A DNA stretch of 9,398 nt from JBBRQP01 sp038226175 (GTDB taxonomy: Bacteria > Cyanobacteriota > Cyanobacteriia > Gloeobacterales > Anthocerotibacteraceae). Made by a program: the position numbers and the translations under genes. The stretch lies in the NCBI GenBank assembly GCA_038226175.1, contig JBBRQP010000104.1:1-9398 (forward strand), written 5' to 3'. This document shows, in pieces, positions 1 through 7,441 of this stretch; the stretch's first letter is position 1; each line of letters starts with the position of its first letter. The notes under the pieces were generated by a model. The model was not told where the DNA came from and did not search any database. It saw nothing but the letters and a program-made list of their open reading frames with translations.

Positions 1-291
1 TAGCGGCAAATTAAAGGTGCCTGAGGGGGTGGTGCTGGAGTTTTTACCTGCCTATAGTCCTGAGTTACAGCCAGCAGAACGATTATGGCCTTTGGTGGAT
101 GAGCCCTTAGCCAATCGGGTTTGGGTGACGATTGAAGAAGAGGAAGAGCGATTAGAGCAACGATGTCGTAGTTTATCAAAGCAGACCGAGTTGCTCAAGA
201 GATACTTGTTCTACCACTGGTGGCCCAGAACAAAAACCTGCTAATCAAACGGAAAGAGTATAACTCGGGCTAGTTCTGTTTTTTTAGAAGA
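1..291 (+). mobile_element. IS630-family insertion sequence, right end (partial)
   Basis: The 3' end of an IS630-type element enters from the left edge of the window. It holds the transposase tail (stop at 242-244) and about 47 further bases that should contain the right terminal inverted repeat. IS630 elements insert at TA and duplicate it. The TA at 292-293 sits exactly where similarity to the TPR repeat units of the neighbouring gene begins (position 294), so I place the end of the element at about 291. The left end is outside the window, so the inverted repeat cannot be confirmed. The family assignment is good; the exact boundary is inference. Confidence 0.7.
2..244 (+). CDS. IS630-family transposase, C-terminal fragment (DDE superfamily)
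   Basis: This is the last 80 residues of a DDE-type transposase that cuts and joins IS630 ends. The frame is open to the window edge (first full codon at position 2). The GTG at 17 is therefore not a real start, and the gene begins upstream of the window. The motif LPAYSPELQPAERLWPL is the hallmark of the third catalytic block of IS630/DDE_3 enzymes; the Glu in AERLW is the likely final catalytic acid. After it comes a charged helix rich in Glu (EEEEERLEQRC) and a Trp-rich end (YHWWP). The two catalytic Asp residues lie outside the window, so activity cannot be judged. It is convergent with the TPR gene it interrupts. Confidence 0.9.
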   Translation, partial: SGKLKVPEGVVLEFLPAYSPELQPAERLWPLVDEPLANRVWVTIEEEEERLEQRCRSLSKQTELLKRYLFYHWWPRTKTC

Positions 292-1196
292 TAGCCCAGA
301 TTCTTCAGCGCCGCAGTTTCCCCCTTGCGGTCTTTAATTTGTTGAAAGATAGGCAACGCCTGCTGATAGTACGTGATGGCTTTGTCGTACTGCGACAGCG
401 ACTGGTAAACATTGCCCAGATTATTCAGCGCCGTAGCTTCCCCCTTGCGGTCTTGGACTTGCTGATAGATGGGTAATGTCTGCTGGTAGTAATTGATAGC
501 TTTGTCATGCTGCGACAGCGATTGGTAAACGGTGCCCAGATTCTTCAGCGCCGCAGTTTCCCCCTTGCGGTCTTTAATTTGTTGAAAGATAGGCAACGCC
601 TGCTGATAGTACGTGATGGCTTTGGCGTACTGCGCCTGCGACTTATAAGCAATACCCAGATTACCCAGTGCATTGGCTTCCCCATCACGGTCTTTAACTT
701 GCTGATAGACAGGCAACGCCTTCTGGTAGTAATCAATGGCCTTATCGTACTGAGAAAGCGACTGGTAAGAATCGCCTAGATTACCCAGTGCATTGGCTTC
801 TCCCTGGCGGTCTTTAACTTGCTCATAGATAGGCAACGCCTGCTGCAAGTACGTGATGGCTTTCTCATGTTGTGATAGCGAATCGTAAGCATTGCCCAGA
901 CCCAGCAGCGCCGCAGCTTCCCCCTTGCGGTTTTGCACGGTGCGATACAGTTCCAGCGCCTGTTGCAACGATTGCACTGCCGCTTCATACTGGCTGCTCT
1001 GCAATTGCTGGAGAGCCTGATTCATCAGGTGATTTGCCTCAGCTTTCTGTTCTTGCTTAGTCTGCGCAGCCACAGGAAATACCAAGGACAGGGGCACCAA
1101 CAAGAACGGTGCTGCTGTCGCAAATAGAAGTGTAGCCGTGAGCCACTGCTTGATAAGGGCTTTAGTCGTGTACTTGTACTTGTAGCTCTCTGGCAT
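270..1196 (-). CDS. Exported TPR-repeat protein, 3' end truncated by IS630 insertion
   Basis: The protein is built of tetratricopeptide repeats, helical pairs that serve as protein-binding scaffolds. I prefer the ATG at 1194-1196 (308 aa) to a TTG four codons upstream, because an AGAGG lies ahead of the ATG while the TTG directly abuts it. A positively charged N-terminus and a long hydrophobic stretch (about residues 17-44) ending PVAAQ look like a signal peptide, so the repeats are probably periplasmic or extracellular. One diverged TPR (about 55-90) is followed by five 40-residue units (92-291) of the pattern GEANALGNLG..Y.SLSQYDKAI.YYQQALP. A sixth unit starts (GETAALKNLG) and then breaks off into YLLKKQN and a stop inside IS630 sequence. 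Such repeats often precede a CHAT or other C-terminal domain in cyanobacteria, and that part may be lost. The binding partner is unknown. It may be co-transcribed with the epimerase gene upstream. Confidence 0.85.
   Translation of the reverse strand: MPESYKYKYTTKALIKQWLTATLLFATAAPFLLVPLSLVFPVAAQTKQEQKAEANHLMNQALQQLQSSQYEAAVQSLQQALELYRTVQNRKGEAAALLGLGNAYDSLSQHEKAITYLQQALPIYEQVKDRQGEANALGNLGDSYQSLSQYDKAIDYYQKALPVYQQVKDRDGEANALGNLGIAYKSQAQYAKAITYYQQALPIFQQIKDRKGETAALKNLGTVYQSLSQHDKAINYYQQTLPIYQQVQDRKGEATALNNLGNVYQSLSQYDKAITYYQQALPIFQQIKDRKGETAALKNLGYLLKKQN
294..900 (-). repeat. 120-bp tandem repeat array encoding five TPR units
   Basis: The DNA repeats with a strict 120-base period (40 codons), with units starting near 301, 421, 541, 661 and 781. 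Units are not uniform: 294-384 and 534-624 are identical over 91 bases, although they are two units apart. The units at 661 and 781 share a different variant (CAGTGCATTGGCTTC). This points to recent copying or gene conversion between units. The array ends abruptly at 293/294, the inferred IS630 insertion point. Confidence 0.9.
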
Positions 1197-1311
1197 AGTA
1201 AGGTGCAACCTCTGAGTGTCGGCTGGCTACAGGTTTTGTCCTGACTTTATCATTCGTGCAAGTGGTCTAATGAGTCTACGGATTAATTAGGTCAAAGAGC
1301 CAAACGCCTAT

Positions 1312-2172
1312 TCAAGCCTTGATGACGAAACGCACCTCAGTCTCGAAGCTAGTTTGTGGTTCGATATGCTGCAAGTTGATGCTCGTATTCATCGCGTTAC
1401 GTGGTGCCATCCAGGGTTCAAGACAGATAAATTCCTTACCTTGCACGGTCCAGAAAACAAAGGTAGTGAAGGGTTGATCGTATTCAACGCTCAGGGTCAG
1501 CTGACGGGCTTGATCGATCATGTGCATAGACGCTGCTGATAACTGATTGAAGGAAGCATCAATCTCCGCTTGTGATAAATCAAAGGTTCCGTCGTAGGCT
1601 TGGGTCGTCTTAGTCACGTTATCCCAATATGTTGTACCTGGAATTTCAAAGCTCAGTTGTGTCTTATCTGGTACCAAAAAATAAGGATGGAAACCTGCTG
1701 CAAAGGGCATGACGTGATCAGACAAATTGATGAATTGTTGATGAATAACAAGCGCTGTACCCTCAAGTGTGTAGGTAAAGGCTAGCTGGAAGGCAAAGGG
1801 AAAACCTGCCAAAGTTATGGCATCGCTCTCCAGAATCAGCGTAATACTATTGGTTTGCTCTGGGGTCTCGGCAAATTGCCAAGGCAAATCACGTGCAAAA
1901 CCATGTTGTTTAAGTGGGTAAATCGTCCCTTGATAGGTATAACTGTGATCGATCAGATTGCCGCAGATCGGAAATAAGATCGGGATGCCACCGCGCACGC
2001 TAAGTTTGGGGTCGGTGAGACGTTCGCTATCAAGATATAGCAGTTCCTTATCGCCGACTTGCCAACTGGTGACAATGCCGCCACGCTCGGGAATAAGCTC
2101 AATACGTGAAGACCCATCCTCAGCGGTGAGGATATAAGTTGTATATTGCCGTTGCTCGATGGTGATACCCAC
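1312..2172 (-). CDS. Aldose 1-epimerase-like protein (galactose mutarotase superfamily)
   Basis: This 286-residue cytosolic protein belongs to the galactose mutarotase-like fold, whose members interconvert alpha and beta anomers of hexoses or hexose phosphates. Seen in the sequence: the entry motif GGIPILFPICG (61-71), the first catalytic-type His in KQHGFARD (His90), the second in GFHPYF (His162), and the base-type Glu in CLEPWMAPRNA (Glu252). The length is usual for the short bacterial branch that includes glucose-6-phosphate 1-epimerase-like proteins. The exact sugar cannot be told from sequence. The start is a GTG at 2170-2172 preceded by AGGGA eight bases upstream. The nearest neighbour in the same direction is the TPR gene, 115 bases downstream; nothing ties the two functionally. 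Confidence 0.9.
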   Translation of the reverse strand: MGITIEQRQYTTYILTAEDGSSRIELIPERGGIVTSWQVGDKELLYLDSERLTDPKLSVRGGIPILFPICGNLIDHSYTYQGTIYPLKQHGFARDLPWQFAETPEQTNSITLILESDAITLAGFPFAFQLAFTYTLEGTALVIHQQFINLSDHVMPFAAGFHPYFLVPDKTQLSFEIPGTTYWDNVTKTTQAYDGTFDLSQAEIDASFNQLSAASMHMIDQARQLTLSVEYDQPFTTFVFWTVQGKEFICLEPWMAPRNAMNTSINLQHIEPQTSFETEVRFVIKA

Positions 2173-2364
2173 AGTTTTGATCCCTAATACTGACGCTTTT
2201 CAGCCTACCGCACCTGGATTAACATTAGTTTGTTTAATGGGCTTGAAAACCTATTTAAATCGTACTGAGCTAGAATAATATCCGCAGCCCTTTGGATAGC
2301 TCCGGCGGCATGAATTTCAGCGCGTAAAACCCATGTTGCAATACCAGATTAGTCATTACCATAG
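2173..2364. other. Divergent upstream region of the epimerase gene, no firm gene
   Basis: This stretch separates the epimerase gene (minus) from the plus-strand orphan frame. It must contain the epimerase promoter, but I see no convincing -35/-10 pair. A 30-codon minus-strand frame (2270-2362, start ATG at 2360-2362) encodes a plausible hydrophobic peptide containing QHGFYALKFMPPELSKGL. It stays open for about 30 more codons upstream without an initiator and overlaps the plus-strand frame. It could be the tail of a decayed gene or chance. Confidence 0.3.
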
Positions 2365-2763
2365 CTAATCGCCAAACTAGATGGAGGGATAAGGTTAGAA
2401 TATACGTATGGGTTTCCTTTCCCCTATGACTTATTATGCTTACGGTTTAAGAAGCAATATTATACAGAATGGAAACAAGGTGGCTGGCACCAATCAACCA
2501 TAGGTGATGTTGAATCAAACTTAATTACAGGAGTTGAACGGGAGTCAATGCTAGATAATAGTAAGGTTGATTTAGGAGCTTTTCAAGGGGTAAAAGATGA
2601 TATTCAGCCTTACATGTTTGATGAGTATTTAACACGAACAAAATTTGTAATGGTCAACTGGAGTACCTTTGAGATATTACATAATGCCGATGTCAGCTTT
2701 ATGTGTTTTGACAATGAAGGTAATAAGTGGGCAATATTACAAGCTACAAAGAACAATGATTAG
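2365..2763 (+). CDS. Hypothetical protein, AT-rich, start uncertain (possibly 5'-truncated)
   Basis: The first ATG in this frame is at 2548, giving 71 residues, but the frame is open back to a TAG at 2362-2364 and reads as sensible protein throughout (132 codons). The upstream part is rich in aromatic residues (EYTYGFPFPYDLL, KKQYYTEWKQGGWHQSTIGD) and the rest continues in the same style (TKFVMVNWSTFEILHNADVSF). There is no ATG, GTG or TTG in frame before 2548, and no clear ribosome site before that ATG. The gene is therefore either cut at its 5' end or frameshifted. It is visibly more AT-rich than its neighbours and points the other way, which suggests acquired DNA. I do not recognise the family. 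It looks like a small soluble protein, with no signal peptide or membrane segment. Confidence 0.5.
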   Translation, partial: LIAKLDGGIRLEYTYGFPFPYDLLCLRFKKQYYTEWKQGGWHQSTIGDVESNLITGVERESMLDNSKVDLGAFQGVKDDIQPYMFDEYLTRTKFVMVNWSTFEILHNADVSFMCFDNEGNKWAILQATKNND

Positions 2764-2870
2764 CTCTTACTATCTATGGATTGTTAAATCTGGACTTATT
2801 GTCTTTGTCATCAACAGTGAATTTAGTATTCATACCACTTCTGTTTAGATAGTCATCCATGCCCTGAGAA

Positions 2871-2933
2871 AGCCCTCCGCCCCAATGCTAGGGAAGACCT
2901 ATTGCTTGTTCCCGACCAGTGGGGTATTGGGCT
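2871..2933. other. Nested inverted repeat downstream of the efflux operon
   Basis: Three nested arm pairs are visible: AGCCC (2871-2875) with GGGCT (2929-2933), CCCC (2880-2883) with GGGG (2921-2924), and GGGAA (2891-2895) with TTCCC (2909-2913). Read on the minus strand the structure lies 22 bases past the stop of the RND pump, so it could help end or protect that transcript. It is followed by only a short T stretch, so it is not a classic intrinsic terminator. A remnant of a small mobile repeat is the alternative. Confidence 0.35.
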
Positions 2934-2954
2934 GACCATTTAAGTTGAATAGTA

Positions 2955-5900
2955 TCAGTCGGAAGCCGCTTTTAAACGCTTATCTCGGTTGGTAAACTGT
3001 TCGCGCAGACTACCGATCACAATATAGAGAATCGGGACGATAAAGAGACTGAGGAAAGTCGCTACGATCATACCCCCAAATACCGCCGTACCCAGAGACT
3101 GACGGCTAGCCGCACCCGCACCCGAGGCCGTGACCAAAGGCCAAACCCCGAGGATAAACGCAAACGCTGTCATTAAGATTGGGCGCAACCGTTCAGAAGC
3201 AGCTTGGATCGCACATTTGATAATCGGGTAACCTTCCTTACGCAGTTGGTTAGCAAATTCAACGATCAAGATCGCATTTTTACTCGCGAGACCAACCAGC
3301 ATGACCAGACCAATTTGGCAGTAGACATCATTAGCAAAGCCGCGTGAAGACTGAGCTAGCAAGGCACCAAGTACCGCCAAGGGAACCGCCAGCAAGATGA
3401 TAAACGGGTCAATGTAGCTTTCGTACTGCGCCGCTAAGACCAAAAAGACAAAAATCAGACCCAGCGCAAAAATCAGAGGAGCTTGACCACCGGAGAGTTT
3501 TTCTTCACGAGCAATCCCTGACCATTCGTAGCCCATCGAGAGCGGCAGGACTTGGCGAGCCAGTTTTTCCATAGCATCAAGGGACTGCCCAGAGCTATAG
3601 CCAGGGGCGGCAGCCCCGTTGATTTCGATGGAACGGTAGAGATTGTAGTGGGTAATCGTTTGTGGAGCGGTAGTCGGGGTCACGGAGATCAGATTACTCA
3701 AAGGAATCATTTGACCCATTTGCGACCGAACATAGAGCTTACGAATCGCCTCCGGGCTAGCCCGAAACTGTTGGTCAGCCTGGACATAGACGCGATAGGT
3801 TTGACCAAAGAGGTTGAAATCATTGACGTAACGTGAACCCAAGAACGTTTGCAGGGTATTAAAAATATCCGAGATATCAACCCGCAGGATCTTGGCTCGG
3901 TCGCGGTTGACCTCGATTTTGAGTTGGGGTGTATCGGCTTTGAATGTACTAAAGACACTCGCCAGACCAGGTGTTTGGTTACCTTTGCCAATCAGTTCAT
4001 TACTCGCTTTGGCAAACGCGTTAATATCATTGCCACCTCGGTCTTGCAACTCAAACTGAAACCCCCCAAAGCTTCCCAGCCCTTGAATTGAGGGCGGACT
4101 AAAGGGCACAACGATCGCTTCTTTGATGCCAGAAAAAGGCCCGCGCATCCGATTGACCACGGCACTTGCCGCTTCAGCTGGGTTATGGCGTTCTGACCAA
4201 GGTTTGAGCGTAGTAAAAATGATCGCACTATTAGGATTATTGCCACTAAACCCAAAACCACCCACGGCAAAAGTACCAATTACTTCAGGTTGTTTGAGTA
4301 ATTGCTTTTCTACCTGCCGCATCACCGTGCTGGTGTAGTTAAGCGAGACACCTTCAGGAGCTTGCACTAGCGTAATAAAGTAACCTTGGTCTTCTTCAGG
4401 AATAAAAGCCAGCGGTACTTTAACAAATAACCAACCCGTCACGCCCAGAGCTAAGGCAAATAGGGCCAACACAAAAATCTGGAAACGACTCAACATGTCA
4501 AGAATGCTGACATAGCGTTCTCGTACCCAATTAAAGCCGTTATTGAAGCCCCGGAAGAACCAGTTACTTGATTCATCGGCGACCCTTTTGGTGAGGACAG
4601 CCGCGAGCGCCGGGGTCAAAGTTAGGGCATTAAATGTCGAAATCGCAATCGAGAAGGCAATCGTCAGCGCAAATTGTTTATAGAGCTGACCTGTGGTTCC
4701 CGGAAAAAATGCCACCGGAACAAACACTGCCATGAGCACCAAAGCTGTGGCAATCAAGGCGCCGAAGACCTCCTGCATCGCATCTGAAGCGCAATCTTTG
4801 GGTTCTTGACCCCGTTCTTTACTGAGACGGGCAATATTTTCGATAACGACAATCGCATCATCCACCACGAGTCCTGTGGCTAGGGTCAGGCCAAATAAAG
4901 TCAGACTATTGATCGAAAACCCAAAGAGTTTGACAAACACAAATGTCCCCACCAAGGACACTGGGATCGTAATCGCTGGGATCAAGGTCGAACGCCAATC
5001 TTGTAAAAAAACAAAAATTACCAGCACAACCAATAAAACTGCTTCAAATAAGGTTTTGACCACGTCATTGACCGACTCTTGCACAAAGTCGGTGGTGTCA
5101 AAGGCGACTTGGTATTTCATATTGGGCGGGAAGGTACTACTCAGCTCTTGCATCTTGGCCTTCACGCCGCGTCCAATATCCAGGATATTACTTCCAGGCA
5201 CCGGGAAAATCCCCAAACCCACGCCTTGTTGGGCATTAAAACGCAAGAAAGTTCCATAGTTCTCGGCACCGAGTTCGGCACGACCAATATCCTTGAGCTT
5301 GATCAGTGTTCCGTCAGTTGTTGTCTTGATCACCAAGTTGCTGAATTCTTGGGGGTCCTTGAGCCGTCCCACGGCGCGCAGGGTGATTTGATATTGCTGA
5401 TTGATATCCGAAGGCGGCTGACCAACACTACCCGCGCCCACTTGAATATTTTGTTCGGTGATCGCACTGATGACATCTTGAGCCGTCAAGCCCCGACTCG
5501 CCATACGATTGGGGTCGAGCCAAAGCCGCATCGAGTAACGCCGTTCCCCAAAAATCACGACATTACCAACACCGGGTACCCGTTTGAGGGCATTGACCAT
5601 ATAGAGGTCAGCGTAGTTACTTAAGAAAACATCGTTGTAGGCATTTTTATCAGAAAAAAGCCCGATCCCGAGAATAGGTACGCCCGTTTGTTTGGTGACA
5701 GAGACACCCGTTTGTTGGACAGGAGCGGGTAGTTGGGCGGTGATGCGAGAAATGCGGTTTTGGACATCGACCGCGGCGATATCGGGGTTGGTGCCTAGCT
5801 CAAAGGTCACCGTAATATTAGCTGTTCCGTTATCAGAACTATTGGAGGTCATATAACGCAAGCCCTCAGCTCCGTTGATCTGACGTTCGAGGATATTGGT

Positions 5901-6086
5901 CACAGTACTTTCGACCACCTCGGCACTCGCCCCGGTGTAATTAGCTGTGACAGCGACTTGGGGCGGGCTGATTTCTGGATACTGGGCGATGGGCAGATTA
6001 GGAATCGTAACCGCCCCTCCCAAAAAAATTACAATCGCGCAAACCGTTGCAAAGATCGGTCTACGAATGAAAAAATCTACAAACAT
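2955..6086 (-). CDS. RND efflux pump, inner-membrane permease (AcrB/HAE1 family)
   Basis: This 1043-residue protein is a full-length proton-driven exporter of the hydrophobic/amphiphilic efflux family. It works as a trimer in the inner membrane with a periplasmic adaptor and an outer-membrane channel. Seen: N-terminal membrane anchor MFVDFFIRRPIFATV and the early porter motif LPIAQYPEISPP (31-42). TM4 carries GLVVDDAIVVIEN with the proton-relay pair Asp409-Asp410, and TM10 carries GLASKNAILIVEFA with Lys936. The second-half hallmark FIPEEDQGYF is at 561-570, and SGAGAASRQSLGTAVFGGM closes the C-terminal membrane block. Two sets of six membrane segments flank two large periplasmic loops, as usual. 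The frame is intact. AAGGGG lies about nine bases before the ATG. It follows the adaptor gene after 38 bases, clearly the same operon. Substrates cannot be predicted. Confidence 0.97.
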   Translation of the reverse strand: MFVDFFIRRPIFATVCAIVIFLGGAVTIPNLPIAQYPEISPPQVAVTANYTGASAEVVESTVTNILERQINGAEGLRYMTSNSSDNGTANITVTFELGTNPDIAAVDVQNRISRITAQLPAPVQQTGVSVTKQTGVPILGIGLFSDKNAYNDVFLSNYADLYMVNALKRVPGVGNVVIFGERRYSMRLWLDPNRMASRGLTAQDVISAITEQNIQVGAGSVGQPPSDINQQYQITLRAVGRLKDPQEFSNLVIKTTTDGTLIKLKDIGRAELGAENYGTFLRFNAQQGVGLGIFPVPGSNILDIGRGVKAKMQELSSTFPPNMKYQVAFDTTDFVQESVNDVVKTLFEAVLLVVLVIFVFLQDWRSTLIPAITIPVSLVGTFVFVKLFGFSINSLTLFGLTLATGLVVDDAIVVIENIARLSKERGQEPKDCASDAMQEVFGALIATALVLMAVFVPVAFFPGTTGQLYKQFALTIAFSIAISTFNALTLTPALAAVLTKRVADESSNWFFRGFNNGFNWVRERYVSILDMLSRFQIFVLALFALALGVTGWLFVKVPLAFIPEEDQGYFITLVQAPEGVSLNYTSTVMRQVEKQLLKQPEVIGTFAVGGFGFSGNNPNSAIIFTTLKPWSERHNPAEAASAVVNRMRGPFSGIKEAIVVPFSPPSIQGLGSFGGFQFELQDRGGNDINAFAKASNELIGKGNQTPGLASVFSTFKADTPQLKIEVNRDRAKILRVDISDIFNTLQTFLGSRYVNDFNLFGQTYRVYVQADQQFRASPEAIRKLYVRSQMGQMIPLSNLISVTPTTAPQTITHYNLYRSIEINGAAAPGYSSGQSLDAMEKLARQVLPLSMGYEWSGIAREEKLSGGQAPLIFALGLIFVFLVLAAQYESYIDPFIILLAVPLAVLGALLAQSSRGFANDVYCQIGLVMLVGLASKNAILIVEFANQLRKEGYPIIKCAIQAASERLRPILMTAFAFILGVWPLVTASGAGAASRQSLGTAVFGGMIVATFLSLFIVPILYIVIGSLREQFTNRDKRLKAASD

Positions 6087-6124
6087 GATTTCATCCCCTT
6101 AGGCTGACATGAGCTTGGGCTAGA

Positions 6125-7363
6125 TTAACTGCCTTGGGTCACCGTAATCGGCGCACCATCAGCAAGTTTGAGAATCCCGGAAACAACAACTTTTTCACTG
6201 GGCTTAAGACCGCTAATCACCTGATAAGTATTACCCTGGATTTCGCCTAACTGGACTGGACGCTGATGGGCGATTAGGGTGGCGGGTTCTTTACCTGGTT
6301 GGGCTACAAAAACAAAATCTAGTCCGGCAACCCGAGAAACGGCACTGGTCGGTACTAAAACGCCACTACGACGCTGCCAAACCAAACGCGCTTGAATCAC
6401 TTGGTCGGCACGTAACCGTCCGGCGCGGTTATCATAGCGAGCCTTGACCAAGACCGATTGACTCTGGTCATTGACCTTAGGTGAGATAAAAAAGACCGTG
6501 CTTGTGCCGATGACTTTACCTGTCGGGTCAAGCAACTCAACGGGCAAACCTTGGCGTACTTGCCCTGCTTTTTCGGTGGGTACGGCAATATTGACTTCGA
6601 GGACATCATTTTGGGTCAAGGTCAGCAGCTGACTCGCAGTAGTGACTTGATCGCCGACTTTGACGGGAATATCACCGATGATGCCCGTAAAAGGTGCCGC
6701 TACTTTGTAATACTGCAAGGCGACCTGTTGCTGCTGGCTATCGGCTTGGGCTTGCAGAAGAGCTTCTTGGGCGCGACGAACCAGGGCTTGTTGGGCTTGA
6801 ATTTGTGCATTAACGGATTCGAGGTCAGCTTGAGCGGCATTCAATAAATTACGAGATTGGGCGAGGGTCTGTTTGCTAACTGCGCCTTCAGCTAATAAAC
6901 TGCTGTAGCGGATGAAGTCCTGTTTCTGAAAATTTAAGGTGGAGAGTTTGGCTTCTCGGGTCGCATTCAAGGAACGCAAGGTTTGACGGACATTCTCTAG
7001 GCTAGCCTGACTTTGTTGAATTGCCGCGACCGTGCTATTGACTGAAGCCTGTTGTTTTTGGGCATCAACTCGCATCAAGATAGTACCAGCTTTGACCTTA
7101 GCCCCGGCCTTAACCAAAATCTGGGAAACTCGTCCTTCGATCTGGGGTTGGAGGGTGACGGAACTACGTGAGACTAAAGTTGCCACATAGTCGGAAGTAT
7201 CAGCAATAGTACTGGTAGTGACGGCGGCTACAGTGACAGGAACGCCTGTCGGAGCGGCGGCTTGAGAAGCATCGGGCTTTTGGTTGCTACAGCTACCTAA
7301 AAGAAAAACTGTTGATACCAGTAAAAAGGTTGTGACTTGCTTGCGTGATAGCTGCTTTAACAC
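6125..7363 (-). CDS. Periplasmic adaptor lipoprotein of the RND pump (AcrA/MFP family)
   Basis: This 412-residue membrane fusion protein would bridge the RND pump and a TolC-type channel. I choose the GTG at 7361-7363 over a TTG at 7402 because GGAGG sits seven bases before it and the product then starts directly with a lipoprotein signal (KQ-hydrophobic stretch-LLGSC). Cys25 is the lipidation site. Domains in order: beta-barrel strand and first lipoyl half (about 56-101, QIEGRVSQILVKAGAKVKAG), a long alpha-hairpin (102-217), second lipoyl half (218-252, APFTGIIGDIPVKVGDQV), beta-barrel (about 255-330), and membrane-proximal domain (about 335-410). In the hairpin, R152, L156 and S163 reproduce the spacing of the AcrA RLS channel-docking motif (RYSSLLAEGAVSKQ). 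It is the first gene of the two-gene operon. Confidence 0.95.
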   Translation of the reverse strand: MLKQLSRKQVTTFLLVSTVFLLGSCSNQKPDASQAAAPTGVPVTVAAVTTSTIADTSDYVATLVSRSSVTLQPQIEGRVSQILVKAGAKVKAGTILMRVDAQKQQASVNSTVAAIQQSQASLENVRQTLRSLNATREAKLSTLNFQKQDFIRYSSLLAEGAVSKQTLAQSRNLLNAAQADLESVNAQIQAQQALVRRAQEALLQAQADSQQQQVALQYYKVAAPFTGIIGDIPVKVGDQVTTASQLLTLTQNDVLEVNIAVPTEKAGQVRQGLPVELLDPTGKVIGTSTVFFISPKVNDQSQSVLVKARYDNRAGRLRADQVIQARLVWQRRSGVLVPTSAVSRVAGLDFVFVAQPGKEPATLIAHQRPVQLGEIQGNTYQVISGLKPSEKVVVSGILKLADGAPITVTQGS

Positions 7364-7370
7364 CTGTCTG

Positions 7371-7375
7371 CCTCC
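7371..7375 (-). promoter_or_regulatory. Ribosome binding site that fixes the adaptor start
   Basis: A strong GGAGG on the minus strand is separated by seven bases (CAGACAG) from the GTG at 7361-7363. It lies inside the longer reading frame that begins with TTG at 7402, so it argues for the GTG as the true start. Confidence 0.75.
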
Positions 7376-7387
7376 CCGTACTATTAT

Positions 7388-7421
7388 CTTTCGACAAATC
7401 AACTTTCTCGAATAATCGAAG
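7388..7421. promoter_or_regulatory. Candidate operator: clustered TCGA inverted repeats
   Basis: Three TCGA sites lie at 7391, 7408 and 7416. The last two form the near-palindrome TCGAATAATCGA, and the outer CTTTCGA (7388-7394) is mirrored by TCGAAG (7416-7421). The cluster lies between the candidate promoter and the adaptor start, where a repressor such as a TetR- or MarR-type regulator could act. No regulator gene is in the window. TCGA is short and self-complementary, so chance is possible. Confidence 0.25.
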
Positions 7422-7441
7422 TATCTGTGCTTAGTGTAGCT

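Noticed and set aside
17..19. GTG at 17 as a start of a small 75-residue protein
   Set aside because: The frame is open to the window edge and the product is plainly the C-terminal part of an IS630 transposase.
301..900. Regular 120-base periodicity that might suggest a CRISPR or satellite array
   Set aside because: The repeats are contiguous, without spacers, and translate to 40-residue TPR units in one frame; it is coding repetition.
2264..2273. ACTGAGCTAG, the complement of the CTAGCTCAGT core seen in a well-known synthetic sigma70 promoter series
   Set aside because: Only ten bases match and there is no -35 TTGACA at the right distance; treated as chance.
2764..2954. Short plus-strand frame ending REDLLLVPDQWGIGLTI before the pump gene
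   Set aside because: Only about 25 codons, no start, and it coincides with the nested inverted repeat; not enough to call a gene.
4876..5259. 127-codon plus-strand frame opposite the RND pump gene
   Set aside because: Antisense shadow with biased composition; the minus-strand frame there encodes the conserved TM4 region with the Asp-Asp pair.
5079..5624. 181-codon plus-strand open frame opposite the RND pump gene
   Set aside because: It lies wholly antisense to a clearly functional gene, its sequence has no recognisable domain, and such shadows are common opposite long genes.
7364..7402. TTG at 7402 as the start of the adaptor
   Set aside because: It would place 13 charged residues before the lipoprotein signal, has no ribosome site, and contains within it the GGAGG that serves the GTG at 7361-7363.
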